Part shown: positions 16,895 to 25,284 of the stretch, in pieces
Numbering within the stretch: position 1 is the first letter of the stretch
How the letters are laid out: the number at the start of each line of letters is the position of its first letter
Assembly (NCBI GenBank): GCA_017463865.1
Contig: JAFTOI010000028.1
Location: 1 to 64,000 of the forward strand
Reading direction: 5' to 3'
DNA length: 64,000 nucleotides
Source: Clostridia bacterium
GTDB lineage: Bacteria > Bacillota > Clostridia > Oscillospirales > CAG-272
Translations under genes and position numbers: made by a program
The notes under the pieces: model-generated
The model's database searches: none
Told to the model about the DNA's origin: nothing
The model's input: only the letters and a program-made list of their open reading frames with translations

Positions 16895-18298
16895 TCAGGC
16901 AAGATAGTCCAGCGTCCAGTCGGCACGCAGGCGGGCAGGATCGGCATCAGCTGCGTAACGCAGGCTGATGCGGCAGGCGGTGTCATCCCGCCGGCGCAGA
17001 TAATCGGCCAGATTCAGCATCCACTGCTGGCTGCCGGCCCGGCTGTTCGTCTCGGCGGCACGATAGCAGCTGACCGACAGCGTCACACCAACAATGCGGT
17101 GCGCGCGCACCGTCAGCCGCAGCGCGGGTGCCGCCTGTACAATGGTGACATTGTTGTAGGCATACGCATATTCGAGCACCAGCACATCCCCCTCGGTGCC
17201 GACCGCAATCAGCTGCGGGGCGGCGTCGCCGCCGATACAGGCCGTATCGGCCTGCCTCAGCTGATTCACCAGCGCCTCGCAGGCGATGATGTCGTCTCGC
17301 AGATTCAGCGCACTGCTCGATTTTCGGACAAGATCTGCCACCGCAAGCCCCCCTTGCTCAGCCGCCTCATAAACAAGGCTGTCGGCCGAGGCGCGCAGGG
17401 TGCCGTGGGTCTCGACGAAAACGACCGTGTCGGTGTCGGCCTCAAAATAGCTGCTGGCTTTGTTGGGATTGTAGGAAAACAGGGTCAGCAGGATCTCTGA
17501 CACACGGTCATTCTCCCCTGTCCCGGCAAAGGGCTGCTCGAGCGCCAGCTCGGGCAGGGTCAGCGGGATTGCAGGGACTGGCAAAGTCAGTAGGCCGGAG
17601 GGGCAGTCGTCCCGCCCTTCCCCGGCGAAGGTATACGCCTGCAGAACGCCGCGCTCAAGGTAGATCTTGAAGTCGGCCAGGCCGGGCAGGATGTCCTCCT
17701 CACCCGGCGTCCGGTGCCAAAGGGTGACCTGCCCGTCGCCGTCCCGGCTGACGGCGCAGACATCACCGTCACGCAGGCCGGGGAAGAAGAAGATCTCCGC
17801 CACCCGCGGCAGCGTGCCGTCAGCTGTCTCCAGCATGGCGGCAGCGTCCTCGGGCAGGCTGTGCGCGCGCAGGACGGCAGCCGGCACCGCGAAGCGCCAG
17901 CTGAAGTAAAAATATGCGTCACTCGTCAGGCAGCCGCGCCAATAGGCGTCGGCTTCATCGGCGGGCAGGGTTTCGGCCCGCGCCCCCTCACCGAGGGCAA
18001 ACGCTCCCCAGGGAGCCAGTGCCTCGTCCAGGTCGCGCAGCATGGCCGCACTGCTCAGCAGACCTACCGCCTGCTCGCCCTCCTGCTTGATACCGAGGAA
18101 ATCGGGCAGCAGCTGATCCTGCTCGAGCCGGGCGGCCGCAGTACCCGTTCCGCCCCGCAGGGCGGAGAGGACATCGGCCGGCAGGCCGCTCACCGCTTCG
18201 GCGCGGGGCTGGCCGGCGATATAGATCGCCGCCATCGTCACCGCGCTGACAAAGAGCCCGATGAAGAGAACGGTTTTGATGTGTTCGATCAGTTTCAT
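16895..18298 (-). CDS. walH: YycH/WalH-like regulator of the WalRK system
   Basis: A 467-residue protein with an N-terminal membrane helix (TVLFIGLFVSAVTMAAIYIAG, about 9-29) and a large extracytoplasmic domain containing a FSYNPNKASSYFEADTDTVVFVE segment followed by DSLVYEA, similar to the YycH domain. Its start codon abuts the walK stop without a gap, so the two are translationally linked. Known YycH proteins act with YycI as WalK modulators. The gene name rests on position plus topology and the YycH-like middle segment. Confidence 0.78.
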   Translation of the reverse strand: MKLIEHIKTVLFIGLFVSAVTMAAIYIAGQPRAEAVSGLPADVLSALRGGTGTAAARLEQDQLLPDFLGIKQEGEQAVGLLSSAAMLRDLDEALAPWGAFALGEGARAETLPADEADAYWRGCLTSDAYFYFSWRFAVPAAVLRAHSLPEDAAAMLETADGTLPRVAEIFFFPGLRDGDVCAVSRDGDGQVTLWHRTPGEEDILPGLADFKIYLERGVLQAYTFAGEGRDDCPSGLLTLPVPAIPLTLPELALEQPFAGTGENDRVSEILLTLFSYNPNKASSYFEADTDTVVFVETHGTLRASADSLVYEAAEQGGLAVADLVRKSSSALNLRDDIIACEALVNQLRQADTACIGGDAAPQLIAVGTEGDVLVLEYAYAYNNVTIVQAAPALRLTVRAHRIVGVTLSVSCYRAAETNSRAGSQQWMLNLADYLRRRDDTACRISLRYAADADPARLRADWTLDYLA

Positions 18299-20137
18299 TT
18301 AACCCTCATCACTGCTTTTCAGTTTGGTCTCGATGGGCAGCTCGATCACCATCAGCGTGCCGACGTCCAGCTTACTGCGCAGGACGATCCGGCCGCCGTG
18401 CGCCTCGACCAGCTCCTTGGCGATGGCAAGACCAAGGCCGGTGCCGCCCGTTTCGGAAGTGCGCGCCTTCTCGACGCGGTAGAAACGCTCGAACAGGCGG
18501 GGCTGATCCTCCTCAGGGATGCCGATGCCGTTGTCGCGCACCGAAACAAAGACCCGGTCGGCCCCCGAATAGCCCGAGCGGACGAGGATGCGCCCGCCCT
18601 CGGGGGTGTACTTGACGGCGTTGGAGATGATATTGATGATAACCTGCTCGATGCGCTCGGCGTCGGCGGTGATCATCATCTCGCCCTCGGCTGGCTGTAT
18701 CTCCAGGGTCTGGCGGCGGTTGGTCGCCTCGACCTGCATGACGTCGCACATGCGGCGCAGCGAGGCATTGAGATCAAAGCGGCTGATCTTCCAGCGGGTG
18801 CGGTTGTCGTCGAGACGGGAGAGCACCAGCAGATCACGCACGATCGAGGTCATGCGGTCGCTCTCCGAGATAGCCATCTCAAGAAAGCGGGTCTGGATCT
18901 CATCGGGCAGCTCGGGATGCTCATGCAGCGTCTCGCAGGCGCCCTTGATCGAGGTCAGCGGCGTGCGCAGCTCATGCGAGACGTTGGCAACAAACTCGCG
19001 GCGCGCCTTCTCCAGCTCATAGCGGCCGGTGATGTCGTGGATGACGGTGATGACGCCGCTGCGCATCTGGCCGTTGTCGTTGTAGCGGATGCGGCCGAAG
19101 CTGACCTCCAGTACCCGCCCGGCGAAGACGACGTTGCCGAAGGTGGCATCCTCCTCGGGCTCGGCTTCGCCGGCCTCCTCGCCGTCCAGCTTGGCGAAGC
19201 GGCCGTTGGCGTAGCTGACCGAGAACAGGTCGAGCAGCCGCTCGAGGGTAAAGTTGTCGGTCTCGCCCAGCTCGGCGCCCTCAGCCAGCAGTTCACAGGC
19301 CGAGTCGTTGATGTTGAGCAGCCGCCCCTCCTCGTTGAAGGTGATGACGCCGTCCTTGAGGTAGGAGAAGACCGTCTCAAGCTTCGCGCGCTCGCCCTCG
19401 ACCTCGTCGAGGGTATTTTTGAGCACTTCCTTCATATGATTAAAGGTGTCGGTCAGCGTGCCGATCTCGTCGGAGGAGTGTACGTCCAGCTCGTGCGAGA
19501 ACTCACCGGCCGCGATCAGCTTGGCACCCTGCGTCAGCGACTGGATAGGCTGGGTGATGGCCTTCGAAAGGAAGAAAGCCAGCAGCAGCGCGATGATGAG
19601 CCCGATCAGCAGGGCCTGCAGAATGATCGAGAAGAGGATCCAGCTCAGCTGCTGCATATCCTCCTGCGAGTCCTTGATGTAGATGATACAGCTGTTCCCG
19701 CTCCCCGAGACGGGGATGGCGTAGTCGGTGTAATCGGTTCCGCTCGACTGCGCACTGCCGCTGGTGCCGTTCATCGCGGCCAACATGTTCGGCGTCTTGA
19801 GCAGCTCCTGCCCCAGTGTTTCGTCCGAGCCGTCAAGCATGGTGCCGTCCTCGTCGAGAATATAATAGTTGCGGTAGGAGTCGATTCCCAGCCGCGCACT
19901 GAAGGACTGGAGCACCGCCTTGAGCGAGACAACATAGTCCGCCTCCCCCAGCGCGCCCTCGATGGCGGCATAAAGCTGGCCGTCGACGGCGAAATTCTGC
20001 TCCATCTGGGTCACAAAATCGTCGGTGTAGAAGTGATTGACCGAGTTGAGCAGCACCGTGCCCACCACGCTCATGACGGTGATGATGAAGATGACCAGGA
20101 TCAGGATGATCTTGGCATACAGACTGCGGGACATCAT
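18299..20137 (-). CDS. walK: Cell-wall sensor histidine kinase WalK
   Basis: A 612-residue kinase with the WalK domain order. It has TM1 (about 8-30), an extracytoplasmic PAS-like sensor (about 31-165), TM2 (about 166-189), HAMP (190-242), a PAS domain (about 250-370), HisKA with phospho-acceptor His387 in FVANVSHELRTP, and HATPase with an N box (IINIISNAVKYT), G1 DNGIGIP and G2 GGTGLGLAI. WalK senses wall status and phosphorylates WalR. The start ATG overlaps the walR stop by four bases. A PAS insertion of about 20 acidic residues (GEEAGEAEPEED) is notable. Confidence 0.92.
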   Translation of the reverse strand: MMSRSLYAKIILILVIFIITVMSVVGTVLLNSVNHFYTDDFVTQMEQNFAVDGQLYAAIEGALGEADYVVSLKAVLQSFSARLGIDSYRNYYILDEDGTMLDGSDETLGQELLKTPNMLAAMNGTSGSAQSSGTDYTDYAIPVSGSGNSCIIYIKDSQEDMQQLSWILFSIILQALLIGLIIALLLAFFLSKAITQPIQSLTQGAKLIAAGEFSHELDVHSSDEIGTLTDTFNHMKEVLKNTLDEVEGERAKLETVFSYLKDGVITFNEEGRLLNINDSACELLAEGAELGETDNFTLERLLDLFSVSYANGRFAKLDGEEAGEAEPEEDATFGNVVFAGRVLEVSFGRIRYNDNGQMRSGVITVIHDITGRYELEKARREFVANVSHELRTPLTSIKGACETLHEHPELPDEIQTRFLEMAISESDRMTSIVRDLLVLSRLDDNRTRWKISRFDLNASLRRMCDVMQVEATNRRQTLEIQPAEGEMMITADAERIEQVIINIISNAVKYTPEGGRILVRSGYSGADRVFVSVRDNGIGIPEEDQPRLFERFYRVEKARTSETGGTGLGLAIAKELVEAHGGRIVLRSKLDVGTLMVIELPIETKLKSSDEG

Positions 20138-20850
20138 CGCAGGTAGTACCCGACGCCGCGCTTGGTGAAGAGATACTCGGGCTTTGACGGATCAGCCTCC
20201 AGCTTGTCGCGCAGGCGCTTGACGGTAACGTCGACCGTGCGAATATCGCCGTAGAAGCCCTCATAGCCCCAGACCTGTTCAAGCAGCTCCTCCCGCGAGA
20301 AGGGCCGGCCGAGGTTGGAGGCAAGGAAAACAAGGAGGTCGTACTCCTTCTTGGACAGCTCGACCGCATTGCCGTCGCGTTCGACGGCATAGCGCTCGGT
20401 GTCGATGGTCAGCCCGCGCACGGTCAGCATGGTGCTGGCCTCGGCGGGACGCTCGGGCGCGACCAGCTCGCCCGACGAGCGGCGGATGTTCGACTTGATG
20501 CGGGCCAGCAGCTCATTGAAGGAAAATGGCTTGGTCACATAGTCGTCAGCGCCGGTGTCCAGGCCGAGGATCTTGTCCTTCTCGTCCTCGCGGGCGGTGA
20601 CCATGATGATCGGCGTCGACAGCTTGCGGCGGACGCGGGTACAAACCTCGAAGCCGTTCATTTTCGGCAGCATGATGTCGAGCAGGATCAGGTCATACGC
20701 CCCGCTCAGCGCCTTCTCCAGCCCCGCCTCGCCGTCATAGGCGACGTCATACGCATACCCGGCCAGCATCAGGTTGACGGCCAGCACATCCGCAATATTT
20801 TTCTCGTCCTCGACGATGAGGATCTTCTTTTTGGTCTCCATGGGATTCAT
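20134..20850 (-). CDS. walR: OmpR-family response regulator WalR
   Basis: A 238-residue two-domain regulator. The receiver has the acidic pair Glu-Asp in LIVEDEKN, phospho-acceptor Asp58 (ILLDIMLP), Thr in MVTARED and Lys in VTKPFS. The C-terminal winged helix spans about 140-236 (RTVDVTVKRLRDKLE and GVGYYLR). Length, domain match and the walK-yycH-yycI neighbourhood support WalR, which controls wall hydrolase genes. Two starts are possible, ATG 20850 or ATG 20841; the AGGAG lies very close to the first and at 11 bases from the second. Confidence 0.92.
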   Translation of the reverse strand: MNPMETKKKILIVEDEKNIADVLAVNLMLAGYAYDVAYDGEAGLEKALSGAYDLILLDIMLPKMNGFEVCTRVRRKLSTPIIMVTAREDEKDKILGLDTGADDYVTKPFSFNELLARIKSNIRRSSGELVAPERPAEASTMLTVRGLTIDTERYAVERDGNAVELSKKEYDLLVFLASNLGRPFSREELLEQVWGYEGFYGDIRTVDVTVKRLRDKLEADPSKPEYLFTKRGVGYYLR

Positions 20851-20866
20851 CTCTCCTTAAAAAACG

Positions 20867-21985
20867 TCATTTTACCGGTGCGAAATAAGCCGGGGTGATG
20901 GGGAAAAAGAGGCGCTTGCTCTGGGCGGAATTGAAGAATTCACGCAGATATCCGACAGTGTTGAAGCCGTCGGGCTGAGCGCGCAGGACGATATGCCCCT
21001 CCTCGCCAAGTGAGCGGCGGAAAGCGATCAGCGCGGCCCTCACCTCGGCCTCGGTGAGGCCGAGGTCGATGCTGCTGCCCCAGCGGCTGTAGCCGGCCAC
21101 AGCGAGGCGGTTGTCGTCCGCCACCGTCACATTCTCCTCGTCGGCGATGCGTACGAGGCGCGTCGTCATCTTGAACCGCTCCATCAGCGCGGCATTGGCG
21201 GCAGAAAGCGTCTCAAGCGCCCCCTCCAGTTCCACGAGGAAGCCCAGCGAATGCCCGCCCGCGATGATCGAGAGCACCAGATCGGTGTGCGCCTCCAGCT
21301 CAGCCGGGGTGATGAAGAAGGCCGCCGTGACGGCGTATTCCTCACACAGATCGAGCAGCGCCGGGATGCGCGTCCCCCCGCCAAGGCCGTCGATCGAGAG
21401 GAAAACCGCATTCTCCACTGGGTCAAGAAAGGTGGTCGTTTCGGTGGTCGGCGGCGCAGTCGTCGCCACGCTGACCGCGCCGGGATTGTAGCGCTCGAGC
21501 AGCTCGCGGAAGGTCTTAGTCTGCGTTCCGTCGCAGATGCGCACCGAGACCGACTTGTCGATCTCGCTGGTGTAGGTATCGTACTGCAGATTCAGATGAG
21601 TGCAGACGGTCAGCATCGGCACATAGCGCTCGCTGCCCTCGAGATAGGTCTTGAAGTAGAAGCGCTCATTGTTGGGCGACATGGCCGAGTTGCGGTTGAA
21701 GTCGAAGGAAATGAAGCAGTTCTCACTGCGGTAAATCATCGCCGTGTTGTTGTCGTAAAAAGTGACAGTGATCCCTTTGAACTGCTCGAAGATCGAGATG
21801 GGCACACAGATTGAGTTGTAGACCTTCAGCGGGTAGAGGCCGGTCTTGTACCACACCTCGTCGTTGACATAGAGGGTAGGTGCGCTGTTGTCCGCGCGGC
21901 TGCCAACGGTGAAGACAGCGAAAAAGCCGCAGAAGAGGATCGCCGCCAGCAAAGCCGCCGCGGCGGCTCGCGTCGATTTGGTCAT
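20867..21985 (-). CDS. Secreted protein with degenerate polysaccharide-deacetylase (NodB-like) domain
   Basis: A 372-residue protein with an N-terminal signal anchor (about 8-28) and a region at about 36-155 that resembles the copper-amine-oxidase-N type stalk domain. A TTAPPTTETTT linker follows, then a NodB-like fold at about 190-365. The fold is visible in VFLSIDG..., AVTAAFFITPAEL, DLVLSIIAGGHSLGF. The catalytic TFDDG motif is SIDGL here (only one Asp, 197-201) and the metal-binding HxxxH after GHxxG is missing (GFLVELEG). It is probably a pseudo-enzyme that binds wall glycan. It sits 16 bases before walR in the operon. Confidence 0.75.
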   Translation of the reverse strand: MTKSTRAAAAALLAAILFCGFFAVFTVGSRADNSAPTLYVNDEVWYKTGLYPLKVYNSICVPISIFEQFKGITVTFYDNNTAMIYRSENCFISFDFNRNSAMSPNNERFYFKTYLEGSERYVPMLTVCTHLNLQYDTYTSEIDKSVSVRICDGTQTKTFRELLERYNPGAVSVATTAPPTTETTTFLDPVENAVFLSIDGLGGGTRIPALLDLCEEYAVTAAFFITPAELEAHTDLVLSIIAGGHSLGFLVELEGALETLSAANAALMERFKMTTRLVRIADEENVTVADDNRLAVAGYSRWGSSIDLGLTEAEVRAALIAFRRSLGEEGHIVLRAQPDGFNTVGYLREFFNSAQSKRLFFPITPAYFAPVK

Positions 21986-21997
21986 ATCTGCCCTCCT

Positions 21998-23128
21998 TTA
22001 GTCCAGCGTCTGATACCACGCCACTGCCAGATCGACGACCCGGCCGTAACTCTTCTCGCCTTCGGTCCCCTGCAGTTTGAGGTAGGTGTCGTTGATGGCC
22101 CCGCTGACCTCGCTGACCACCGTCTCGCGGTACTGGTCAAAGAAGGCACTGTAGGCGATCAGCTCGCCCCGCATGTCATCGCTGATGGTGGCCAGCACCG
22201 CATAATAGCGGTTGGGATCGGCGCTGTAGAGCGCCGAGGCAACGTATTCGTAAAGATTGAGATAGCCGCTGTAGCGGATATAGGGATCAGCCGACTCGAT
22301 GCAGACGAGGAAGGCCATGAAGTTGGCCTCATCCTCCCGCGCGATGCCCCGCTGGTGCGCCAGCTCATGGGCAGCGGTGTAGGGCAGCGTGTAGTCGGGG
22401 AAGTTCATGTTCAGATTCGACTCACCGGTAAAGTAGGTGTAGACGCCGGCGATGTGCGTGTAGGTCCATGGCTCGCTGAGGATGACCTGCTTGATGTTGC
22501 TCCGCAGCCGCTGAACAAAGGGGCAGCGGTCGCAGATGACGTCGTAGGCGTCGAGCAGCAGATCGTTCATCTCGCTGTGCGAGTAGGGCATCACCGAGAA
22601 GCCGTCGGGGCGGTAGGTGATGTCATCCCGCTCGATCTCGATGCGCTCGACGAGATAGCGCGCGGTCTGCTCCAGCTCCTCGGCCGAAACGGGCTGGCGG
22701 TCAAGGCCGAGCTTTTCCTCGACCGTCGAGGCGTGATAGCCGGTGCCGAAGCCCCAGACAAAAAGAATGTAGAAGCAGAGCAGCAGCGCCGCAAGCCCCG
22801 CGCAGTAGCGCAGTACCTCCCGCCACGAGCCGCTGTAGCGCGTGACCGCCACCCGCAGCAGCAGGACGAAGATCAGCGGCAGCGAAAAGATCAGCATCTC
22901 GGCAAAGGAAAAGGGGATCCAGCCGGTGAGATAAGCCATCGCCGCGCGCACGGCCGCACCGATATAACGGTTGAACCAGTCGGCAAAAGCGGGCGAGAAC
23001 ACGGCAGCAAGATGAATGACACCGGTCAGCACCGCAAGGCCGTAGACGGCCCAGATCACAGGTGAGAGCCGCTTGCGCGGCTGCGGCGCAGGCGCCGGAA
23101 TATGTTCTTCGGGAATGGGGGTGGTCAT
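21998..23128 (-). CDS. DUF3810 membrane protein with HExxH zinc-peptidase motif
   Basis: A 376-residue protein with a Pro-rich cytoplasmic N-terminus, three hydrophobic segments (about 24-46, 76-95, 107-127) and an extracytoplasmic domain. HELAHQRG at 254-261 is an HExxH zinc motif, and EDEANF at 265-270 gives a likely third ligand, as in the DUF3810 family. This suggests a membrane metallopeptidase of unknown substrate. It overlaps rluA by four bases and is 12 bases before the deacetylase-like gene, so it belongs to the walRK transcript. Confidence 0.85.
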   Translation of the reverse strand: MTTPIPEEHIPAPAPQPRKRLSPVIWAVYGLAVLTGVIHLAAVFSPAFADWFNRYIGAAVRAAMAYLTGWIPFSFAEMLIFSLPLIFVLLLRVAVTRYSGSWREVLRYCAGLAALLLCFYILFVWGFGTGYHASTVEEKLGLDRQPVSAEELEQTARYLVERIEIERDDITYRPDGFSVMPYSHSEMNDLLLDAYDVICDRCPFVQRLRSNIKQVILSEPWTYTHIAGVYTYFTGESNLNMNFPDYTLPYTAAHELAHQRGIAREDEANFMAFLVCIESADPYIRYSGYLNLYEYVASALYSADPNRYYAVLATISDDMRGELIAYSAFFDQYRETVVSEVSGAINDTYLKLQGTEGEKSYGRVVDLAVAWYQTLD

Positions 23129-24033
23129 GACAGAATATCCTTTCCAAAATGGGCAGTGATGCAGGCGCGCAGATCGTCAGGGGCCGGCGCGGTCAGCCGC
23201 ACCGGCCGGCGGTCGGCAGGATGGGGGAAGTCGAGCGACACGGCATGCAGTGCCTGCCGCTCGAGGTCATCGGCGGCAGTACCGTACAGATCGTCGCCGT
23301 GGATGGGACAACCGAGGTGGGCAAAATGCACGCGCAGCTGGTGCGTCCGCCCGGTGACAGGCGACGTCTCGACCAGCGTGTGCGCGGCACCGCGCGCCAG
23401 CACGCGCCAGCGGGTGAGGGCATAGTCCCCTTCCCCCTCGGCGCAGACTTCGCGGGTGATGATGCTCTCGGCCGTGCGGCGGATGGGTGCACAGAGCTCA
23501 CCCTCATCGGGCGTCAGCACGCCGTCGAGCAGCGCCAGATAGCGCTTCTCGATCTCGCCCGCCTGCATCGACGCCGACAGCCGCGCGGCGGCCAGCTGGC
23601 TGCGCGCCACCAGCACAATGCCTGAGGTGTTGCGGTCAAGCCGGTTGACCGGGCGGAAAACGAAGGGCTCCCCCGCCGCCGCACAATGGTAAGCCAGCGC
23701 ATTGGCCAGCGTGTCGTCGTAGTGCCCGTGCGAGGGGTGCGTCGGCATGTTCGGCGGCTTGTTGACGGCAAAAAAGTCGGGATCATCGCACAGGATATCC
23801 AACGGCAGTTCAACCGGCAGAATGTGCTCGGCACGCTCTCGGTCATCGACCGCCAGCGTGAGACACTGGCCGGCAGAAAGCCGATACCGCACCGTCACCC
23901 GGTCGCCGTCGACGAGAATGCCGCGCTCGTCCTGTTTTAGGCGGGTAAGCATCCGGTTGGACACCCCCAGCTCTCGCCGCAGGATGTCATACACACTCTT
24001 CCCCGCCCGACCCTCGTCGATCACCAGCTCCAC
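23125..24033 (-). CDS. RluA-family pseudouridine synthase
   Basis: A 302-residue enzyme starting at GTG 24033 behind GGGGAGG. It has an N-terminal S4-like region (about 12-75) and the RluA catalytic domain with the catalytic Asp in RLDRNTSG (the usual His before Arg is Asn here), and the later TGRTHQLRVHFAHLGCPI motif. It isomerises uridines in rRNA or tRNA; the exact site cannot be told. It heads the seven-gene run that ends with walI. Confidence 0.9.
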   Translation of the reverse strand: MELVIDEGRAGKSVYDILRRELGVSNRMLTRLKQDERGILVDGDRVTVRYRLSAGQCLTLAVDDRERAEHILPVELPLDILCDDPDFFAVNKPPNMPTHPSHGHYDDTLANALAYHCAAAGEPFVFRPVNRLDRNTSGIVLVARSQLAAARLSASMQAGEIEKRYLALLDGVLTPDEGELCAPIRRTAESIITREVCAEGEGDYALTRWRVLARGAAHTLVETSPVTGRTHQLRVHFAHLGCPIHGDDLYGTAADDLERQALHAVSLDFPHPADRRPVRLTAPAPDDLRACITAHFGKDILS

Positions 24034-24064
24034 GCCAACACCTCCCCGCAGACAATGCTATCCT

Positions 24065-24093
24065 ATTATATATGATACCACATTTCCCCGCAA
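24065..24093 (-). promoter_or_regulatory. Sigma-A promoter of the rluA-walRK run
   Basis: On the minus strand TTGCGG and TATAAT are 17 bases apart, ending 32 bases before the GTG start of rluA. No other good promoter is visible inside the following run. Confidence 0.7.
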
Positions 24094-24112
24094 AAAAAAA
24101 GGGGGCCAGACA

Positions 24113-24147
24113 AAAAAAGCGCGCGAATCGTAAAGTTTACAATTCGC
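24113..24147 (-). terminator. Terminator overlapping the stop of the AT-rich gene
   Basis: GCGAATtGTAAA pairs with TTTACgATTCGC (one mismatch) and is followed on the minus strand by CGCGCTTTTTTT. The stop codon TAA is inside the stem. Confidence 0.85.
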
Positions 24148-24724
24148 GGCTTGTTTTATCGGGAGCATACTCGGCAATCAGTTTGCCGTTACGATCCACC
24201 TCGTAACGATACTCCAAAAAATCGCGGACAATGATACGATCATCTTGCAAAATCAAAGATTCTCCAACAGGTACATTGACATCAACCAGCATATCTCGAG
24301 CACTAAAAGACCATACCGGGGCAAATGCGGCATCCAGTTTTACCACATCAAGTTCACCCCACAAAATATACCCATCCAACCAAGGAAAAATGTCAAGAAG
24401 GTAATTCGGCTCAAATTCAATTACTTGCACGATCTCGCAATCTTCCAGGCGTAGAATTACGAGTTTATCCACAATTGTCATGGCCAGCAAATCATCCACA
24501 AGTAGAAAATTCGGTATATAATACGACGAGCCAACCACAATCGTTTCACGTTCCCCCTCCGCACTGCGAACATGGATATCGTACGCTTTAACCATACTGC
24601 CACGAGAAAAACCAAGTGGGTTATGAATCACGTCACAACGCAGCCGATTGTCAGCGGAACCAACAGTATAAGTCTCCTCTATTTCAATTTTTACACGAAA
24701 TCGCGTATTTTCAAGTGTCATCAT
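24137..24724 (-). CDS. Unknown protein, AT-rich gene
   Basis: A 195-residue protein of no recognised family. The chosen start, ATG 24724, overlaps the DUF2752 stop as ATGA; a second ATG follows at once, and a TTG further up is rejected. There is no signal peptide or membrane segment. The sequence suggests a beta-rich protein with repeated short strands (FLLVDDLLAMTIVDKLVILRLEDCE, LLDIFPWLDGYILWGELDVVKLD), similar in rhythm to WD/beta-propeller-like or immunity-type proteins. Base composition is clearly more AT-rich than all neighbours, which suggests recent acquisition. Confidence 0.65.
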   Translation of the reverse strand: MMTLENTRFRVKIEIEETYTVGSADNRLRCDVIHNPLGFSRGSMVKAYDIHVRSAEGERETIVVGSSYYIPNFLLVDDLLAMTIVDKLVILRLEDCEIVQVIEFEPNYLLDIFPWLDGYILWGELDVVKLDAAFAPVWSFSARDMLVDVNVPVGESLILQDDRIIVRDFLEYRYEVDRNGKLIAEYAPDKTSREL

Positions 24725-25194
24725 CCGATCACCGCCACCCAAAACGCCAGATTATCCCCCAAATAATCATACCCGCCAAACACCAGCAGCAGATTCCGTA
24801 CCACAAACACTCCCAGCGCCAGCACGATCAGCCCAACCCACGTCCAGCTCGGCACCCGCATCCGCTCAGGCGCACGGCGGATAACCGCCGCCCAGCCCCG
24901 CACATACAGATATAGGGCAACGCCCACCATCCACAGCACAATGGGATTCGCCCGCAGCGAGGTCAGCAGATCCCCCCGCAAAAGCGCTGCCACCGCCCGC
25001 GTACCGCCGCACCCGGGGCAATAGAGATGCGTCACCCGGCTCAGCGTGCAGCCAGGTGACAGAATGGGAAACCGCGGCGCCAGCCAGAAATAAAGATAGC
25101 ACGCCCCTACCCCGGCCGCCGCCGCGACTGTCAGCGCGATCATCATCCGCAGGCCGCGCAGCGCCCGCTCCCGATCAAGTTCGTTTGGCATCAT
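24721..25194 (-). CDS. DUF2752 membrane protein
   Basis: A 157-residue protein with three or four hydrophobic segments. The DUF2752 signature is clear: CPGCGGTRAVAALLRGD followed by LRANPIVLW. Earlier Cys in SPGCTLSR is also conserved in the family. The function of the family is unknown. ATG 25194 follows AAGGAAAC; a second ATG is adjacent. It overlaps the AT-rich gene by four bases. No convincing promoter was found in the 90-base divergent region. Confidence 0.85.
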   Translation of the reverse strand: MMPNELDRERALRGLRMMIALTVAAAAGVGACYLYFWLAPRFPILSPGCTLSRVTHLYCPGCGGTRAVAALLRGDLLTSLRANPIVLWMVGVALYLYVRGWAAVIRRAPERMRVPSWTWVGLIVLALGVFVVRNLLLVFGGYDYLGDNLAFWVAVIG

Positions 25195-25226
25195 ATTACC
25201 GTTTCCTTACAATTGAAAGTTTTTTC

Positions 25227-25255
25227 TTGCAATCTGTCCAATTTTATGATATGAT
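25227..25255 (+). promoter_or_regulatory. Sigma-A promoter of the repeat membrane protein
   Basis: TTGCAA and TATGAT with a 17-base spacer, 29 bases before the ATG at 25285. Confidence 0.75.
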
Positions 25256-25284
25256 AAAGAAAAATGACATAAGGAGGTTATCCG

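Noticed and set aside
17714..20146. An 810-codon open frame on the plus strand
   Set aside because: It lies antisense to walH and walK, is rich in His/Asp/Arg codons typical of mirrored GC-rich codon bias, and has no ribosome site or family motif.
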